Shown piece after piece: positions 46,863 through 56,931 of a DNA stretch of 64,000 nt. Source of the stretch: Dethiosulfovibrio faecalis (GTDB lineage Bacteria > Synergistota > Synergistia > Synergistales > Dethiosulfovibrionaceae). Position 1 is the stretch's first letter. Each line of letters opens with the position of its first letter. The stretch covers positions 62,001 through 126,000 of the forward strand of contig NZ_JAKGUE010000001.1 in the NCBI RefSeq assembly GCF_021568795.1. The letters are read 5' to 3'. A program made the position numbers and the translations under genes. A model generated the notes under the pieces. It saw only the letters and a list, made by a program, of their open reading frames with translations, did no database searches and had not been told where the DNA came from.

Positions 46863-48671
46863 ATGGATCCTAAAAGGATAAGAAATTTTTCGATTATAGC
46901 TCATATCGATCACGGTAAGTCCACCATAGCCGACAGGATGCTGGAGTTTACCGGTACTATCGATAAGAGAAACATGAAGGAACAGGTTTTGGATTCCCTC
47001 GAGCTCGAAAGGGAGAGGGGAATAACCATAAAGTCCGTTCCGGTACGCATGGACTATACCGCTTCGGACGGCGAAAAGTACGTGTTGAACCTTATCGATA
47101 CCCCGGGCCACGTGGACTTCAGTTACGAGGTATCCCGGTCTCTCGCCGCCTGCGAGGGGGCTCTGTTGGTGGTGGATGCTGCTCAGGGGGTGGAGGCTCA
47201 GACCCTTGCCAACGCGTATAAGGCCATCGATCAGGATCTGGAGATAATTCCGGTCATAAACAAGATAGACCTTCCCTCCGCACGTCCCGACGAGATTCGC
47301 CAGGAGATAGAGGACGTGGTCGGTCTGGACGCCTCCGATGCCGTGTTGGCGAGCGCCAAGAACGGAATAGGCATTGAGGATGCCCTGGAGAGGGTGGTGG
47401 GGATTGTTCCCCCTCCGAAGGGAGACGCAGACGCTCCTCTGAGGGCTCTGATATTCGACTCGGTGTACGATAACTATCGAGGGGTCATATGCTACATAAG
47501 GGTCGTGGACGGAAGGATCTCTGCCGGAGACGAGATAATTTTCATGGTCACCGGCAGACGCTACACCGTCGAGGATGTCGGGGTGTTCCGTCCGGGTTTC
47601 ACCTCCGTCGAGTCCCTGGGGGTCGGGGAGGTCGGCTATCTTACAGCCAGCATAAAGACCCTGGACGAGGCAAGGGTCGGGGATACCGTCACCTTCTACA
47701 ACAAAAAGGCAGATAAGCCACTTCCGGGCTATCAGGCTGTAAAGCCGGTGGTCTATTGCGGTTTCTACCCTGTGGACAGGGACGAATATACCCAGCTTAG
47801 AGAGGCTCTCGAAAAGCTGAAGCTGAACGACGCTTCCATAGAGTTCGAGCCAGAGACCTCGACCGCCCTCGGCTTTGGTTTTCGCTGCGGTTTTCTCGGG
47901 TTGCTCCACATGGATATAACCAGGGAGAGGCTTCAGAGGGAGTTCGACGTTCAGCTGGTGGCGACGGCCCCCAACGTCGTTTACAGGATGGAGACCAAAA
48001 AAGGCGAGGAGATAGAGGCCCACAGGCCCTCGGATTTTCCCGAGGTCGGGGATATCGCCTCCGTGTCGGAGCCTATGATAAGGCTCACCGTTTACGTTCC
48101 TTCCGATTACGTCGGGAAGGTCATGCAGCTCTGTCAGGAGAAGAGGGGTACCTTCGTGTCCATGGACTATATCACTCCCGAGAGGGCGAGGGCGATTTAC
48201 GATCTTCCTCTGGCGGAGTTCATCGTCGACTTTTACGATAAGCTTCAGTCCCAGACGAGGGGTTATGCCTCCCTGGACTACGAGCACGTGGGATTCGGAG
48301 AGGCCAAGCTGGTCAAGGTCGACGTTCTCATAAACCACGAGCCGGTGGACGCTTTCTCCTTTATCTGCCATCAGGACGACGCGTATCACAGAGGTCAGCA
48401 GGCGATCAGGAAGTTAAAGGAGATAATTCCGAGACAGATGTTCGAGGTTCCTCTTCAGGCTTCTGTGGGATCCAAGATTATAGTCCGTTCCAACGTTAAG
48501 GCCCTGAGGAAGGACGTTTTGGCCAAGTGCTACGGCGGTGATATAACGAGGAAGAGGAAGCTTCTGGAGAAGCAGAAGAAGGGCAAGGAAAAGATGAAGA
48601 TGATAGGGAAAGTTTCCATTCCTCCCGATGCCTTTATGTCCTTCCTCAACATGGACGATGAAAGTAACTAG
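46863..48671 (+). CDS. lepA: Elongation factor 4 (LepA)
   Basis: A ribosomal GTPase related to EF-G that acts on stalled or mistranslocated ribosomes. The 602 residues are standard. AHIDHGKST (G1), ERGITIKS (G2), DTPGHVDF (G3) and NKIDLPSA (G4) are followed by domains II, III, V and the family-specific C-terminal domain rich in Lys. ATG 46863 follows GAGGTG at about 11 bases; a GTG at 46845 overlaps that site. It overlaps hemW by 14 bases. Confidence 0.97.
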   Translation: MDPKRIRNFSIIAHIDHGKSTIADRMLEFTGTIDKRNMKEQVLDSLELERERGITIKSVPVRMDYTASDGEKYVLNLIDTPGHVDFSYEVSRSLAACEGALLVVDAAQGVEAQTLANAYKAIDQDLEIIPVINKIDLPSARPDEIRQEIEDVVGLDASDAVLASAKNGIGIEDALERVVGIVPPPKGDADAPLRALIFDSVYDNYRGVICYIRVVDGRISAGDEIIFMVTGRRYTVEDVGVFRPGFTSVESLGVGEVGYLTASIKTLDEARVGDTVTFYNKKADKPLPGYQAVKPVVYCGFYPVDRDEYTQLREALEKLKLNDASIEFEPETSTALGFGFRCGFLGLLHMDITRERLQREFDVQLVATAPNVVYRMETKKGEEIEAHRPSDFPEVGDIASVSEPMIRLTVYVPSDYVGKVMQLCQEKRGTFVSMDYITPERARAIYDLPLAEFIVDFYDKLQSQTRGYASLDYEHVGFGEAKLVKVDVLINHEPVDAFSFICHQDDAYHRGQQAIRKLKEIIPRQMFEVPLQASVGSKIIVRSNVKALRKDVLAKCYGGDITRKRKLLEKQKKGKEKMKMIGKVSIPPDAFMSFLNMDDESN

Positions 48672-49830
48672 TCATATCCTCGATTTCGAGGGAGGTAGAG
48701 AGGGGCTTTCCGAGCCCCTCTCTGTTTACCTTCACGTGCCTTTCTGTAGGTCCAAATGTCCTTACTGTTCTTTCGCCAGCTCTGTTCCTCGTCTTGGGGA
48801 CGTGGACCTTTATCTTTCGGCTTTGGAGTCGGAGCTTATCGGACTGAGTCGGCTATCCGGAGGGCCCCTTTCGGTCAGGACCCTCTACATAGGAGGAGGA
48901 ACTCCCACGGTCTTGTCAGTTGAGGAATGGATCAGGCTGATGGATCTGCTGGATCGATATATCGACCGTGGTTCGATCGAGGAGTTCTCCGTAGAGGCGA
49001 ACCCCGAGAGCCTTTCCGACGGCCATCTTCGGTTTTGGAGGGACAGAGGGATCTCCCGAATCAGTATAGGGGTTCAGAGTCTGGACGACGACGAGCTTCG
49101 ATGGCTCGGTAGACTTCACGATTCGAACGAGGCGAGACGGGCTGTTATTGCGTCGGTGGCGTCCGGTTTCGACGTCAGCGGTGATCTGATGTTCGGCCTG
49201 AAGGGGCAGACCCTCAGAAAATGGCACCGGAGCCTAAAGGCCTTGGCGGAGCTGGGGGTCGGTCATATGTCTCTGTATCAGCTTACCTTGGATAACGATT
49301 CCTTTTGGGGGAAAAAACCGCCCGAGGGGGTCTTCGACGGTTACGGCCACTATCGATGGGCCCAGTGGTATCTGCCGAGGATCGGTTTCGACCAGTACGA
49401 GATAGCGAGTTTCGCCCTCGAAGGGCGCTGGAGCCTGCACAACCTGGCCTATTGGAACAGGGACAACGTCCTGGGGCTCGGGCCGGGAGCCTGGGGATAT
49501 TTAAACGGTCTGAGGTACGAGAACGATCCGTCCCTGTCTGGGTATTGCGATTCGGTGAGGTCCTCCGGTTTTGCGGTGGTCTACAGCGAGAGGATCGGCG
49601 GCGTCGCCGAGGCGTCCGAGTCGGCCATACTGGCATTGAGGACCAAATGGGGAATCGATCTGGACGGTTTCTGTCGAAGGTTCGGATCTGGAGCGAAGGC
49701 CCGGTTGTTGAAGTGTCTCTCGGAAATTCCCGATAACTGTCTCGACTGGAGAAAGGGCTCGGTGGCCCTGACCCGTAAGGGAATGAGGGTGGCTAATTCC
49801 ATATGGGAGAGGCTTCTGTGGGAGGAGTAG
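48658..49830 (+). CDS. hemW: Radical SAM heme chaperone HemW
   Basis: A 390-residue radical SAM protein of the HemN-like family. CRSKCPYC near residue 32 binds the 4Fe-4S cluster; the extra cysteine of true coproporphyrinogen oxidase HemN is absent, which favours HemW, a heme-binding chaperone. GGGTPTVLS, the SVEANPESL segment and ISIGVQSL are typical. ATG 48658 lies inside the end of lepA, a common gene pair. Confidence 0.9.
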   Translation: MKVTSHILDFEGGREGLSEPLSVYLHVPFCRSKCPYCSFASSVPRLGDVDLYLSALESELIGLSRLSGGPLSVRTLYIGGGTPTVLSVEEWIRLMDLLDRYIDRGSIEEFSVEANPESLSDGHLRFWRDRGISRISIGVQSLDDDELRWLGRLHDSNEARRAVIASVASGFDVSGDLMFGLKGQTLRKWHRSLKALAELGVGHMSLYQLTLDNDSFWGKKPPEGVFDGYGHYRWAQWYLPRIGFDQYEIASFALEGRWSLHNLAYWNRDNVLGLGPGAWGYLNGLRYENDPSLSGYCDSVRSSGFAVVYSERIGGVAEASESAILALRTKWGIDLDGFCRRFGSGAKARLLKCLSEIPDNCLDWRKGSVALTRKGMRVANSIWERLLWEE

Positions 49831-49832
49831 AT

Positions 49833-51707
49833 ATGTTGGATCGCAGAGATTTTCTTCCTGTGAACAGGGACGATATGGAGGCCCGGGGCTGGAACGAGCT
49901 GGATTTTCTGTTCGTGAGCGGAGATGCCTATGTGGATCATCCGAGCTTCGGGCCCGCCGTGATATGTCGATGTCTCGAGGCGGCGGGTTTTAAGGTCGGA
50001 ATAATCGCACAGCCGGACTGGCGGGGGCGAGAGGATTTTACCGCGATGGGCCGTCCCAGGCTGGGGGTGTTGGTGTCGGCGGGGAATCTCGATTCGATGC
50101 TCAACAAACTGACCGCTGCGAGGAACAGGAGAAGAAGCGATAGCTATTCGCCTGGAGGGGCGCTCGGTCACAGGCCGGACAGGGCTACCTTGGTCTACTG
50201 TAATATAGCGAGAGAGCTCTGGGGCGACGTCCCGTTGATTATAGGAGGGGTGGAGGCCAGCCTGAGAAGGATGGCCCATTACGATTATTGGTCCGATAAG
50301 GTGAGACGGTCCATACTGATCGACAGCCGTGCGGATATCCTTGTCTATGGAATGGGGGAACGACAGATTCTGGAGATAGCCTCGAGGCTGGCCTCCGGCG
50401 AGTCTGTGTCGGATTTGACCGATATCGGAGGGACCTGTTACAGGTCTTCGTCGGTTCCGGAAGAGGCCATAGAGGTTCCCTCTTTCGAGGAGGTTCAGAA
50501 GGACAAGAGGGCTTTTGCCGAGGCTTTTCGGCTTTGGTATGGAGAACAGGATCCCTTCAGGGGAAGGTCCGTCTGTCAGAGGCACGGAGATAAAACGGTT
50601 GTCCAGCTTCCCCCTGCCATGCCTCTGTCGACCGAGGAGATGGACGGCGTCTACGATCTTCCCTACGTCAGGGAGCCCCATCCCATGTACGACGATTTGG
50701 GCGGGATTCCGGCGATAGAGGAGGTCCGCTTCAGCATAGTGAGCCATAGAGGCTGTTTCGGAGACTGTTCGTTCTGTGCCATTTCGGCCCATCAGGGCAG
50801 GATAATCCAGGCCAGGAGCCATCGTTCCATATTGAAAGAGGCGGAGAGATTGGTCTCCATGGACGGTTTTAAGGGGTACATCCACGACGTTGGAGGTCCT
50901 ACTGCCAACTTTCGTCATCCATCATGCTCGAAGCAGTTGAAGGTCGGAACCTGTCGAGATCGACGCTGTATGGCGCCTAAACCCTGCCCCTCTCTGGATA
51001 CGGATCATTCGGACTATATGGCTCTTTTGAGGAAGATAAGGATGCTCCCCAAGGTCAAGAAGGTGTTCATACGATCGGGCATCAGATACGACTATCTCAT
51101 GGAGTGTGGCGACGAAAGCTATCTCGAGGAGATATGTCGCCATCACGTCAGCGGAATATTAAAGGTGGCTCCCGAACACTGTTCCCCCCGGGTCCTTAAG
51201 CTTATGGGCAAACCCTCTATAGACGTGTTCCTCAAGTTCAAGAAGGCTTTCGATAGGATCAACGAAAGGATAGGCAAGAAGCAGTATCTCATTCCCTATC
51301 TGATATCCAGTCACCCCGGTGCGACTTTGAAGGATGCCGTTGTCATGGCGGAGTTCCTGAGGGACCTGGGGCACATCCCGGATCACGTTCAGGATTTCAT
51401 ACCTACGCCAGGCAGTCTGTCCACCTGTATGTATTACTCCGAGATGGATCCCTATTCTGGAAGGTCTCTCTTTGTCGCCAAAAGAGGTCACGATAAGGCG
51501 CTTCAGAGGGCTTTGTTGCAGTACGATAGGGCGGAAAACAGGGCCCTGGTGGTGGAGGCGCTGGAAAAAACGGGGCGGACCGATCTTATAGGCAGAGGTC
51601 CTGAATGTCTCGTTAGAAACTATACCGAAAAAAAGAGGACCGATAAAAAGACGGAGAAGGTCCGGGTACGAAAGGAAAAGAAAAGAGGACGGAGGGGTGG
51701 GAGATGA
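49833..51707 (+). CDS. ygiQ: YgiQ-family radical SAM protein
   Basis: A 624-residue protein of the UPF0313/YgiQ family; its substrate is unknown. The N-terminal half has a B12-binding-like fold (GWNELDFLFVSGDAYVDHPS, IIGGVEASLRR). RGCFGDCSFCAI near residue 308 is the CxxxCxxC cluster motif. The C-terminal tail is strongly basic (KEKKRGRRGGR). ATG 49833 follows GGAGGAG. The stop overlaps murB (ATGA). Confidence 0.92.
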   Translation: MLDRRDFLPVNRDDMEARGWNELDFLFVSGDAYVDHPSFGPAVICRCLEAAGFKVGIIAQPDWRGREDFTAMGRPRLGVLVSAGNLDSMLNKLTAARNRRRSDSYSPGGALGHRPDRATLVYCNIARELWGDVPLIIGGVEASLRRMAHYDYWSDKVRRSILIDSRADILVYGMGERQILEIASRLASGESVSDLTDIGGTCYRSSSVPEEAIEVPSFEEVQKDKRAFAEAFRLWYGEQDPFRGRSVCQRHGDKTVVQLPPAMPLSTEEMDGVYDLPYVREPHPMYDDLGGIPAIEEVRFSIVSHRGCFGDCSFCAISAHQGRIIQARSHRSILKEAERLVSMDGFKGYIHDVGGPTANFRHPSCSKQLKVGTCRDRRCMAPKPCPSLDTDHSDYMALLRKIRMLPKVKKVFIRSGIRYDYLMECGDESYLEEICRHHVSGILKVAPEHCSPRVLKLMGKPSIDVFLKFKKAFDRINERIGKKQYLIPYLISSHPGATLKDAVVMAEFLRDLGHIPDHVQDFIPTPGSLSTCMYYSEMDPYSGRSLFVAKRGHDKALQRALLQYDRAENRALVVEALEKTGRTDLIGRGPECLVRNYTEKKRTDKKTEKVRVRKEKKRGRRGGR

Positions 51708-52702
51708 TACGAGTTCTTCGTATGTTGGAGAGTATGGGGATTCCTTTCTCCTTAAACGAACCTCTGAAAAATCACTGTACGTGGAGGATCGGGGGGCCGG
51801 CGGACCTTTTCGTCCAGCCCCGCACCGACGAGGAAGTGGCCGCCACGGTCTCCGCTTTTCGCCGTAACGACGTTCCCTGGTTGGTGATAGGCAGAGGGTC
51901 CAACCTGCTCTTCGACGACGACGGTTTCCGAGGGGCGATACTGAAGATCGGCAGGTCCTTAGGGGGATTCGAGATCCGAGAGGACCGCGTTACGGTAAGA
52001 GCCGGCACGTGGGCCCCCTGTCTGGCGAGGGCCAGCGCCTCCGCCGGACTTTCCGGATTGGAGCACGCAGTAGGGATTCCGGGAAACGTCGGTGGATTGA
52101 TAGCCATGAATGGAGGCAGTCTCAGAAGGTCCATCGGCGATTCGGTGGAGTGGGTTCGCTTCCTGGACGAGGACGGAGCCCTTAAGGTGTTCTCTCCCGA
52201 CGAGTGCGGCTTTTCATATCGTCGTTCCCGCTTTCAGGATGGACGGAGGGTCGTGGTGGCGGCCGGGTTCCGGCTGAAGAGGTCAACGCCCGGCGAGGTG
52301 AGATCCGAGATGGAGAATGTTCTCAAGGAAAGAAGACGGAAGTTTCCTCTGAACTATCCGAATTGCGGATCGGTCTTCAGCAACGATACGGAGATATTCC
52401 CACTTTGGGGAGCTCCGGGAAGGGTAATAGAGTGTTGCGGACTAAAGGGGCTTCGAATGGGCGATGCCATGGTGAGCGAAAAACACGCCAACTTCATAAT
52501 AAATCTAGGGGAAGCCGGCTCCTCCGATGTGATAGGGTTGGTCAGGACGATTCGGTCGGTAGTTAGGGATTCCATAGGTCGAGATATACCCTGCGAGGTC
52601 AGATATGTGGAGCCAGAAAAGGGCATGGTTCCCCTACACGAGATCTTCCGGTCAGGCGATAACCCAAGATTAGAGCAGAAGGAGCAAGAAAAAGGGTCAT
52701 AA
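51704..52702 (+). CDS. murB: UDP-N-acetylenolpyruvoylglucosamine reductase
   Basis: A FAD/NADPH enzyme that makes UDP-MurNAc for peptidoglycan. The protein has 332 residues. NHCTWRIGGPADLF, LVIGRGSNLLF, GIPGNVGGLIAMNGG and FSYRRSRF bind FAD; NCGSVFSND holds the catalytic Ser; AGSSDVIGLVRTI leads to the final Glu region. It is type IIb-like in length. It is the last gene of lepA-hemW-ygiQ-murB. Confidence 0.96.
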   Translation: MIRVLRMLESMGIPFSLNEPLKNHCTWRIGGPADLFVQPRTDEEVAATVSAFRRNDVPWLVIGRGSNLLFDDDGFRGAILKIGRSLGGFEIREDRVTVRAGTWAPCLARASASAGLSGLEHAVGIPGNVGGLIAMNGGSLRRSIGDSVEWVRFLDEDGALKVFSPDECGFSYRRSRFQDGRRVVVAAGFRLKRSTPGEVRSEMENVLKERRRKFPLNYPNCGSVFSNDTEIFPLWGAPGRVIECCGLKGLRMGDAMVSEKHANFIINLGEAGSSDVIGLVRTIRSVVRDSIGRDIPCEVRYVEPEKGMVPLHEIFRSGDNPRLEQKEQEKGS

Positions 52703-52715
52703 CCCTTTCTCTTGC
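52684..52715 (+). terminator. Terminator-like hairpin at the end of murB
   Basis: A stem of about 14 bp with one mismatch (52684-52697 with 52702-52715) around a short loop; it includes the murB stop region. TTTT follows 7 bases later. Confidence 0.5.
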
Positions 52716-52790
52716 GTGGCTTTTATGTCATACTACGTCTCTGACGCCCTCAAGGGGCGATCCGTTTTAAGTTAGGAGAGTGAGAAGGAG

Positions 52791-53573
52791 TTGAAAAAGA
52801 ACTGCGAGGTCCTCATAAAAGTAGAGGATCTCCACAAGAGTTTCGACGACGAGAAGGTGCTCAACGGGGTGTCCATAGACATCAAGGAGGGAGATCTAGT
52901 CTCCATAATCGGTCCTTCCGGATGCGGCAAGTCCACTTTCCTGAGGTGTATAAACGGGCTGGAACTTCTGGATTCCGGGACAATCTCAGTAGCGGGCAAG
53001 ATTCTGAGGCGAGATCCCTCTGAACGGCAAACCGGACAGAGATTTATGAAGACCGCTCACGATATGAGGAAAGAGATAGGCATAGTGTTCCAGGGATTCA
53101 ACCTTTTTCCCCATAAGACCGTGATCGAAAACGTCATGCTGGCTCCCATGGTCGTAAAGAAGAAGTCCTATGAAGAGGCGGAGGAGATAGCCAGAGCCAT
53201 CCTTTCCAAGGTCGGCCTTCTGGGATACGCCGGACGATATCCGGTTACCCTTTCCGGTGGTCAGGCTCAGAGGGCCGCCATAGCCCGGGCCCTCGCCATG
53301 GCTCCGAAGGTGATGCTTTACGACGAGCCTACCTCGGCTTTGGATCCCGAGCTGGTCGGAGAGGTCCTCCAGGTAATGAGGGATCTCGACGCCGAGGGAA
53401 TGACCCAGGTGCTTGTGACCCACGCCATGCATTTCGCCAGAGATGCTTCCGATTACGTCGTGTTTATGGACCGTGGCGAGATAGTCGAGATCTCCGACGG
53501 AGACGAGATGTTCTCAAACCCCAAGAACGAGAGGACCAGAAATTTCCTTCGTCACATGATGGAGGTTGCCTGA
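52791..53573 (+). CDS. Polar amino-acid ABC transporter ATP-binding protein
   Basis: The ATPase of an amino-acid importer of the GlnQ/HisP type, 260 residues. Walker A GPSGCGKST is near residue 44, the signature LSGGQAQRAAIARALA near 160, Walker B VMLYDEPTSALDP near 180, and the switch His in VTHAMHFA. The start appears to be TTG 52791, directly adjoining AAGGAG; a second GGAG lies about 12 bases upstream, so initiation may be weak. No in-frame ATG fits better. It overlaps the next gene by one base. Confidence 0.93.
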   Translation: MKKNCEVLIKVEDLHKSFDDEKVLNGVSIDIKEGDLVSIIGPSGCGKSTFLRCINGLELLDSGTISVAGKILRRDPSERQTGQRFMKTAHDMRKEIGIVFQGFNLFPHKTVIENVMLAPMVVKKKSYEEAEEIARAILSKVGLLGYAGRYPVTLSGGQAQRAAIARALAMAPKVMLYDEPTSALDPELVGEVLQVMRDLDAEGMTQVLVTHAMHFARDASDYVVFMDRGEIVEISDGDEMFSNPKNERTRNFLRHMMEVA

Positions 53574-55135
53574 TGTTCCGCCTACTGTCGGTCTTTTGTG
53601 CGTTCTTTTTCTCTTTTTTATCGGTTACCGGAGCCTTTGCCTCCAATACCATGTCTCCCGGCGTCCTGACCTGGGGAGGCGATACGGAGGGCGGAGCTCC
53701 CTATATGTTCCACCATGCTGACGACATAGGTGAACTCGTAGGCTACGAGGTGGAGATAGTCGAGGCCATAGCGGAACAGATGGGGCTTTCCACTCGATTC
53801 GTCCAGAACGGATGGGACAATCTCATCCCGGGGTTGGAAAGACATCTGTACGATATATCCATAGACGGGCTGGAGATTACGCCGGAACACAGCGACGTCG
53901 TCGATTTTTCCATGCCCTATTACGTCACCCATCTTCAGATAGCGGTGAGAAGGGACAATTTCGACATCACCGATCTCGAATCCTGCAAGGGCAGGGTGGT
54001 AGGGACGTTGAAGCAGTCTTACTCTCAGTACGTCCTTGACTCTCTGGAAGGGGTGGAGGTCCGTACCTACGCCGACGAGATAAACGCCTATACCGATCTT
54101 GTCAACGGAAGGCTGGACGCCACCCTTTTCGACGCCCCTATCGCCCTCTATTACGGAGGTCCTATGAGAGAGGTCAAGTTCGTAGGCCCGGAGATAGGCA
54201 GAATCGAGTACGGAATAGCGGTGTGCAAAGGTGAAGAGGAGCTTTTGAGCCAGTTGAATCAGGCCATAATGACCCTTAGAGACGACGGCACTATCCGTTT
54301 TATACTGGAGAGGTGGAACCTGTGGAATTCCCTGTCTGCAGAGGAGTTTCAGGATCTAGGGCCGGTCAAGACGACTCCGGACAGATACAACGGATGGATT
54401 GAGAGCCATAGGCCCGATTCCACATGGAAGGATACGGTTCGAAGATATATGTCTTTCATGCCAAAGCTTGGAAGGGCGGCTGTCACTACGATAGAGGTGT
54501 CGCTGGCTGCGATGGTATTGGCGGTGCTCCTCGGATTGTGCCTCGCCATCGTCAGGGTGTTCGGACCTGCGCCTTTGGCGGTGTTGTCGACGTGGTACGT
54601 AGAGATCATAAGAGGGACTCCCGTTTTGATTCAGCTTTTCTTCATTTTCTACGGTCTCCCAAACGTAGGCATAAAGCTCGATCCCTTCACCGCCGGGGTG
54701 ATAGGTTTAGGGTTGAACTACGCCGCCTACGAGGCCGAGATATACAGGGCGGGATTGATGGCGGTTCCGGCCGGTCAGATGGAGGCGGCCTTGGGATTGG
54801 GAATGACCAGGAGAGAGTCTCTGCGCCACGTCGTGGTTCCTCAGGCGGTCAGGATGGTGTTGCCTCCTGTGACCAACGATTTTATCTCTTTATTGAAGGA
54901 TTCCTCTCTGGTCTCCGTCATAACTTTGGTGGATCTCACCAAAGCTTACGGACAGATAGCTACGACCTATTACGATTATTTCGGGACGGGATTGATCGTG
55001 GCGGCGATTTATTTTCTTCTGGGATACCCCTTCATCCGACTGGCTCGTTGGACCGAGGCCAAGCTGGAGGCCTCTCTGATACCAGACAGGGTCCGCCGGC
55101 AGAGAAAAAGCGGTTTGGGAATGAGGCTTTTTTGA
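53573..55135 (+). CDS. Fused substrate-binding protein and permease of a polar amino-acid ABC transporter
   Basis: A 520-residue protein. Residues 1-23 are a signal peptide or first membrane segment. About 30-260 form a family 3 solute-binding domain ([44 protein letters not shown]-type end). About 295-500 form a HisM/GlnP-type permease with the EAA-like loop ([26 protein letters not shown] region) and ends in a basic tail. Such fusions exist in several phyla and tether the receptor to the pore. The ligand is probably a polar amino acid; which one is unknown. Confidence 0.93.
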   Translation: MFRLLSVFCAFFFSFLSVTGAFASNTMSPGVLTWGGDTEGGAPYMFHHADDIGELVGYEVEIVEAIAEQMGLSTRFVQNGWDNLIPGLERHLYDISIDGLEITPEHSDVVDFSMPYYVTHLQIAVRRDNFDITDLESCKGRVVGTLKQSYSQYVLDSLEGVEVRTYADEINAYTDLVNGRLDATLFDAPIALYYGGPMREVKFVGPEIGRIEYGIAVCKGEEELLSQLNQAIMTLRDDGTIRFILERWNLWNSLSAEEFQDLGPVKTTPDRYNGWIESHRPDSTWKDTVRRYMSFMPKLGRAAVTTIEVSLAAMVLAVLLGLCLAIVRVFGPAPLAVLSTWYVEIIRGTPVLIQLFFIFYGLPNVGIKLDPFTAGVIGLGLNYAAYEAEIYRAGLMAVPAGQMEAALGLGMTRRESLRHVVVPQAVRMVLPPVTNDFISLLKDSSLVSVITLVDLTKAYGQIATTYYDYFGTGLIVAAIYFLLGYPFIRLARWTEAKLEASLIPDRVRRQRKSGLGMRLF

Positions 55136-55160
55136 GGTATGGAGAATTGAGTGGTATATT
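55132..55160 (+). promoter_or_regulatory. Candidate promoter for speD
   Basis: TTGAGG (55132-55137), 17-base spacer, TATATT (55155-55160) preceded by TGG. It begins within the stop region of the transporter gene. Confidence 0.5.
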
Positions 55161-55235
55161 CGGAAAGAGGCGTTTCTCCGAAAGGCCGTCCCGGCGGTTG
55201 TCCGGGCTACCCTGTTCACGTCTGGGGGGCTTACG

Positions 55236-56057
55236 ATGACGGAAGATAGAATAAAACTGTATGGTTTCAACAATCTTACAAAGAGCCTGTGCTTTAACCT
55301 GTACGATATATGCTATGCTCAAAGTCTGGTGGAGCGTAAGGAGTACATAAAGTATATCGACGACGAGTATTCCGCCGATAGGCTCACCGCCATCCTGAGC
55401 GACGTGGCGGATATCATAGGGGCCACCATCTTGAACGTGGCCAAACAGGACTATGAGCCTCAGGGTGCCAGCGTAACGATGCTGATAGCGGAGGAACCCG
55501 TTCCTCCGGAGCTCAGAGGCAGCGAGTCGGAGAGAGGGCAGTCCGCTTCGCCTGGGCCTTTGCCCAATACCGTGATAGGTCATCTCGACAAGAGTCACAT
55601 AACGGTCCATACCTATCCGGAACAACATCCGGATAACGGTATAAGCACCTTCAGGGCCGATATAGACGTGTCCACCTGTGGAAGGATATCGCCTCTGAGG
55701 GCTTTGAATTACCTGATCCACAGGTTCAATCCCGATATCGCCTGTATAGATTATCGTGTAAGAGGGTTTACCAGAGACATAGATGGCAATAAGTACTTCA
55801 TCGATCACGATATAAACTCCATACAGGACTTTATCTCGAAGGACACCATAAACAGGTACAACATGTACGATGTCAACGTTTACCAGGAAAACCTTTTCTG
55901 CACCAGGATGACCCTCAGGGATTTCGACCTGGACGATTATCTGTTTCACATAAGTGCGGACGATATCCGACCCTCAAAGAAAAAGATAATCATGGACAAG
56001 ATCAAGACGGAGATGGCGGAGATCTTCTCTGGAAGGAACCTGAAGTCCTTCAACTGA
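55236..56057 (+). CDS. speD: S-adenosylmethionine decarboxylase proenzyme (E. coli type)
   Basis: It makes decarboxylated SAM, the aminopropyl donor for spermidine. The 273 residues match the class 1A (Gram-negative) form. [13 protein letters not shown] near residue 118 contains the Lys-Ser bond where the chain self-cleaves, turning Ser into the pyruvoyl group. [20 protein letters not shown] holds the catalytic Cys. No spermidine synthase gene is linked. The ATG at 55236 follows a G-rich site. It ends in a strong terminator. Confidence 0.95.
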   Translation: MTEDRIKLYGFNNLTKSLCFNLYDICYAQSLVERKEYIKYIDDEYSADRLTAILSDVADIIGATILNVAKQDYEPQGASVTMLIAEEPVPPELRGSESERGQSASPGPLPNTVIGHLDKSHITVHTYPEQHPDNGISTFRADIDVSTCGRISPLRALNYLIHRFNPDIACIDYRVRGFTRDIDGNKYFIDHDINSIQDFISKDTINRYNMYDVNVYQENLFCTRMTLRDFDLDDYLFHISADDIRPSKKKIIMDKIKTEMAEIFSGRNLKSFN

Positions 56058-56064
56058 TAAAGAT

Positions 56065-56111
56065 AAAAAGGCGGCAGACGAGGATCGTTCGATCCTTCCT
56101 GCCGCCTTTTT
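56065..56111. terminator. Bidirectional terminator between speD and yedF
   Basis: AAAAAGGCGGCAG (56065-56077) pairs with CTGCCGCCTTTTT (56099-56111), and a second stem (GGATCG/GATCC) lies inside. It serves the convergent speD and yedF genes. Confidence 0.92.
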
Positions 56112-56123
56112 ACTGTTCAACGT

Positions 56124-56756
56124 TTACAGCGAGAGTATGGAATCGGCTTTTAGCATGGCCTCGGAGATGTCGAACATGTTGGATATCTCTCCGACTCCCA
56201 CCTGATCGGCTATGCCGAAGTGGTTTACGCAGGTTCCGCAGACCAAAATCCTGCATCCCTTTTTCTCCAGTTCGATTATGCTTTCGCAGGTCGAACTGTC
56301 CTTGAGAGCCAGTCTTACTCCCTCGTTCATGAAGGCCAGGGTCTCCGGTATAAGTTCGTCGTCCAGTTGATGAAGGGTTCCTAGGAAGCCTTTTATAAGG
56401 ATCTCCCCCAGGTCTCTATCGGCGCCTCCCAGGATGTCTTTGGTGATGATGACGGCTATGGCTTTACTGCCGCCGGATGGTCCATGGCTTCTTTCCTGTG
56501 TATCTTCGGTCGGGTTAGTTCCATCTTCTCCCTCGGAAGGACCTTCTCCTCTGACTCCCGTGACAGCTATATCCAGGTCGTTTTCCGCCTCCAGGACAAC
56601 CTCGAATCCCTTGCTTTTGAGCAATCTCGTGACGTTCTGTCCGGCGATGGCGTTGTCCACTATCACCTTGATCTCCGAGGCCCCTGCCTCTATGGCTTTC
56701 TTCGTCATTATCACAGGCTGAGGGCACATCTTTCCCCTGGCGTCCACTGTTTGCAT
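56124..56756 (-). CDS. yedF: Sulfurtransferase-like selenium metabolism protein YedF
   Basis: A 210-residue protein with an N-terminal TusA-like domain (residues 1-70, DARGKMCPQPVIMTKKA with the CPxP cysteine) and a C-terminal DsrE-like domain (about 98-210, VCGTCVNHFGI). YedF proteins occur with selenium-use genes, and here selA and selB are divergent neighbours, so a role in selenium handling is likely. The direct reaction is not established. A -10 TGATATAAT lies upstream. Confidence 0.9.
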   Translation of the reverse strand: MQTVDARGKMCPQPVIMTKKAIEAGASEIKVIVDNAIAGQNVTRLLKSKGFEVVLEAENDLDIAVTGVRGEGPSEGEDGTNPTEDTQERSHGPSGGSKAIAVIITKDILGGADRDLGEILIKGFLGTLHQLDDELIPETLAFMNEGVRLALKDSSTCESIIELEKKGCRILVCGTCVNHFGIADQVGVGEISNMFDISEAMLKADSILSL

Positions 56757-56864
56757 TACGATCGACCTCCTATGGATATTCTGTATGCAGCCGTAGCTCT
56801 AGGCTTGAAGCCTTCGGTCTGTTATCATCGATTGATCGAAAGGTCTTTCCATAACTGCAAAGAA

Positions 56865-56873
56865 ATTATATCA
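56865..56873 (-). promoter_or_regulatory. Extended -10 upstream of yedF
   Basis: TGATATAAT on the minus strand, about 110 bases before the yedF ATG. The -35 is poor (GTGAAA). Confidence 0.4.
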
Positions 56874-56931
56874 TTACTATTAACCTATTTCACCCCTGCG
56901 GGGGAATTCGTATCGGGTGGTGACGGTCCTA

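Noticed and set aside
46839-48389. Open frame of over 500 codons opposite lepA
   Set aside because: It mirrors lepA codon by codon and shows no protein-like motifs.
49581-50918. Open frame of 445 codons opposite hemW/ygiQ
   Set aside because: Shadow of genuine genes; composition is unlike a protein and no start site is supported.
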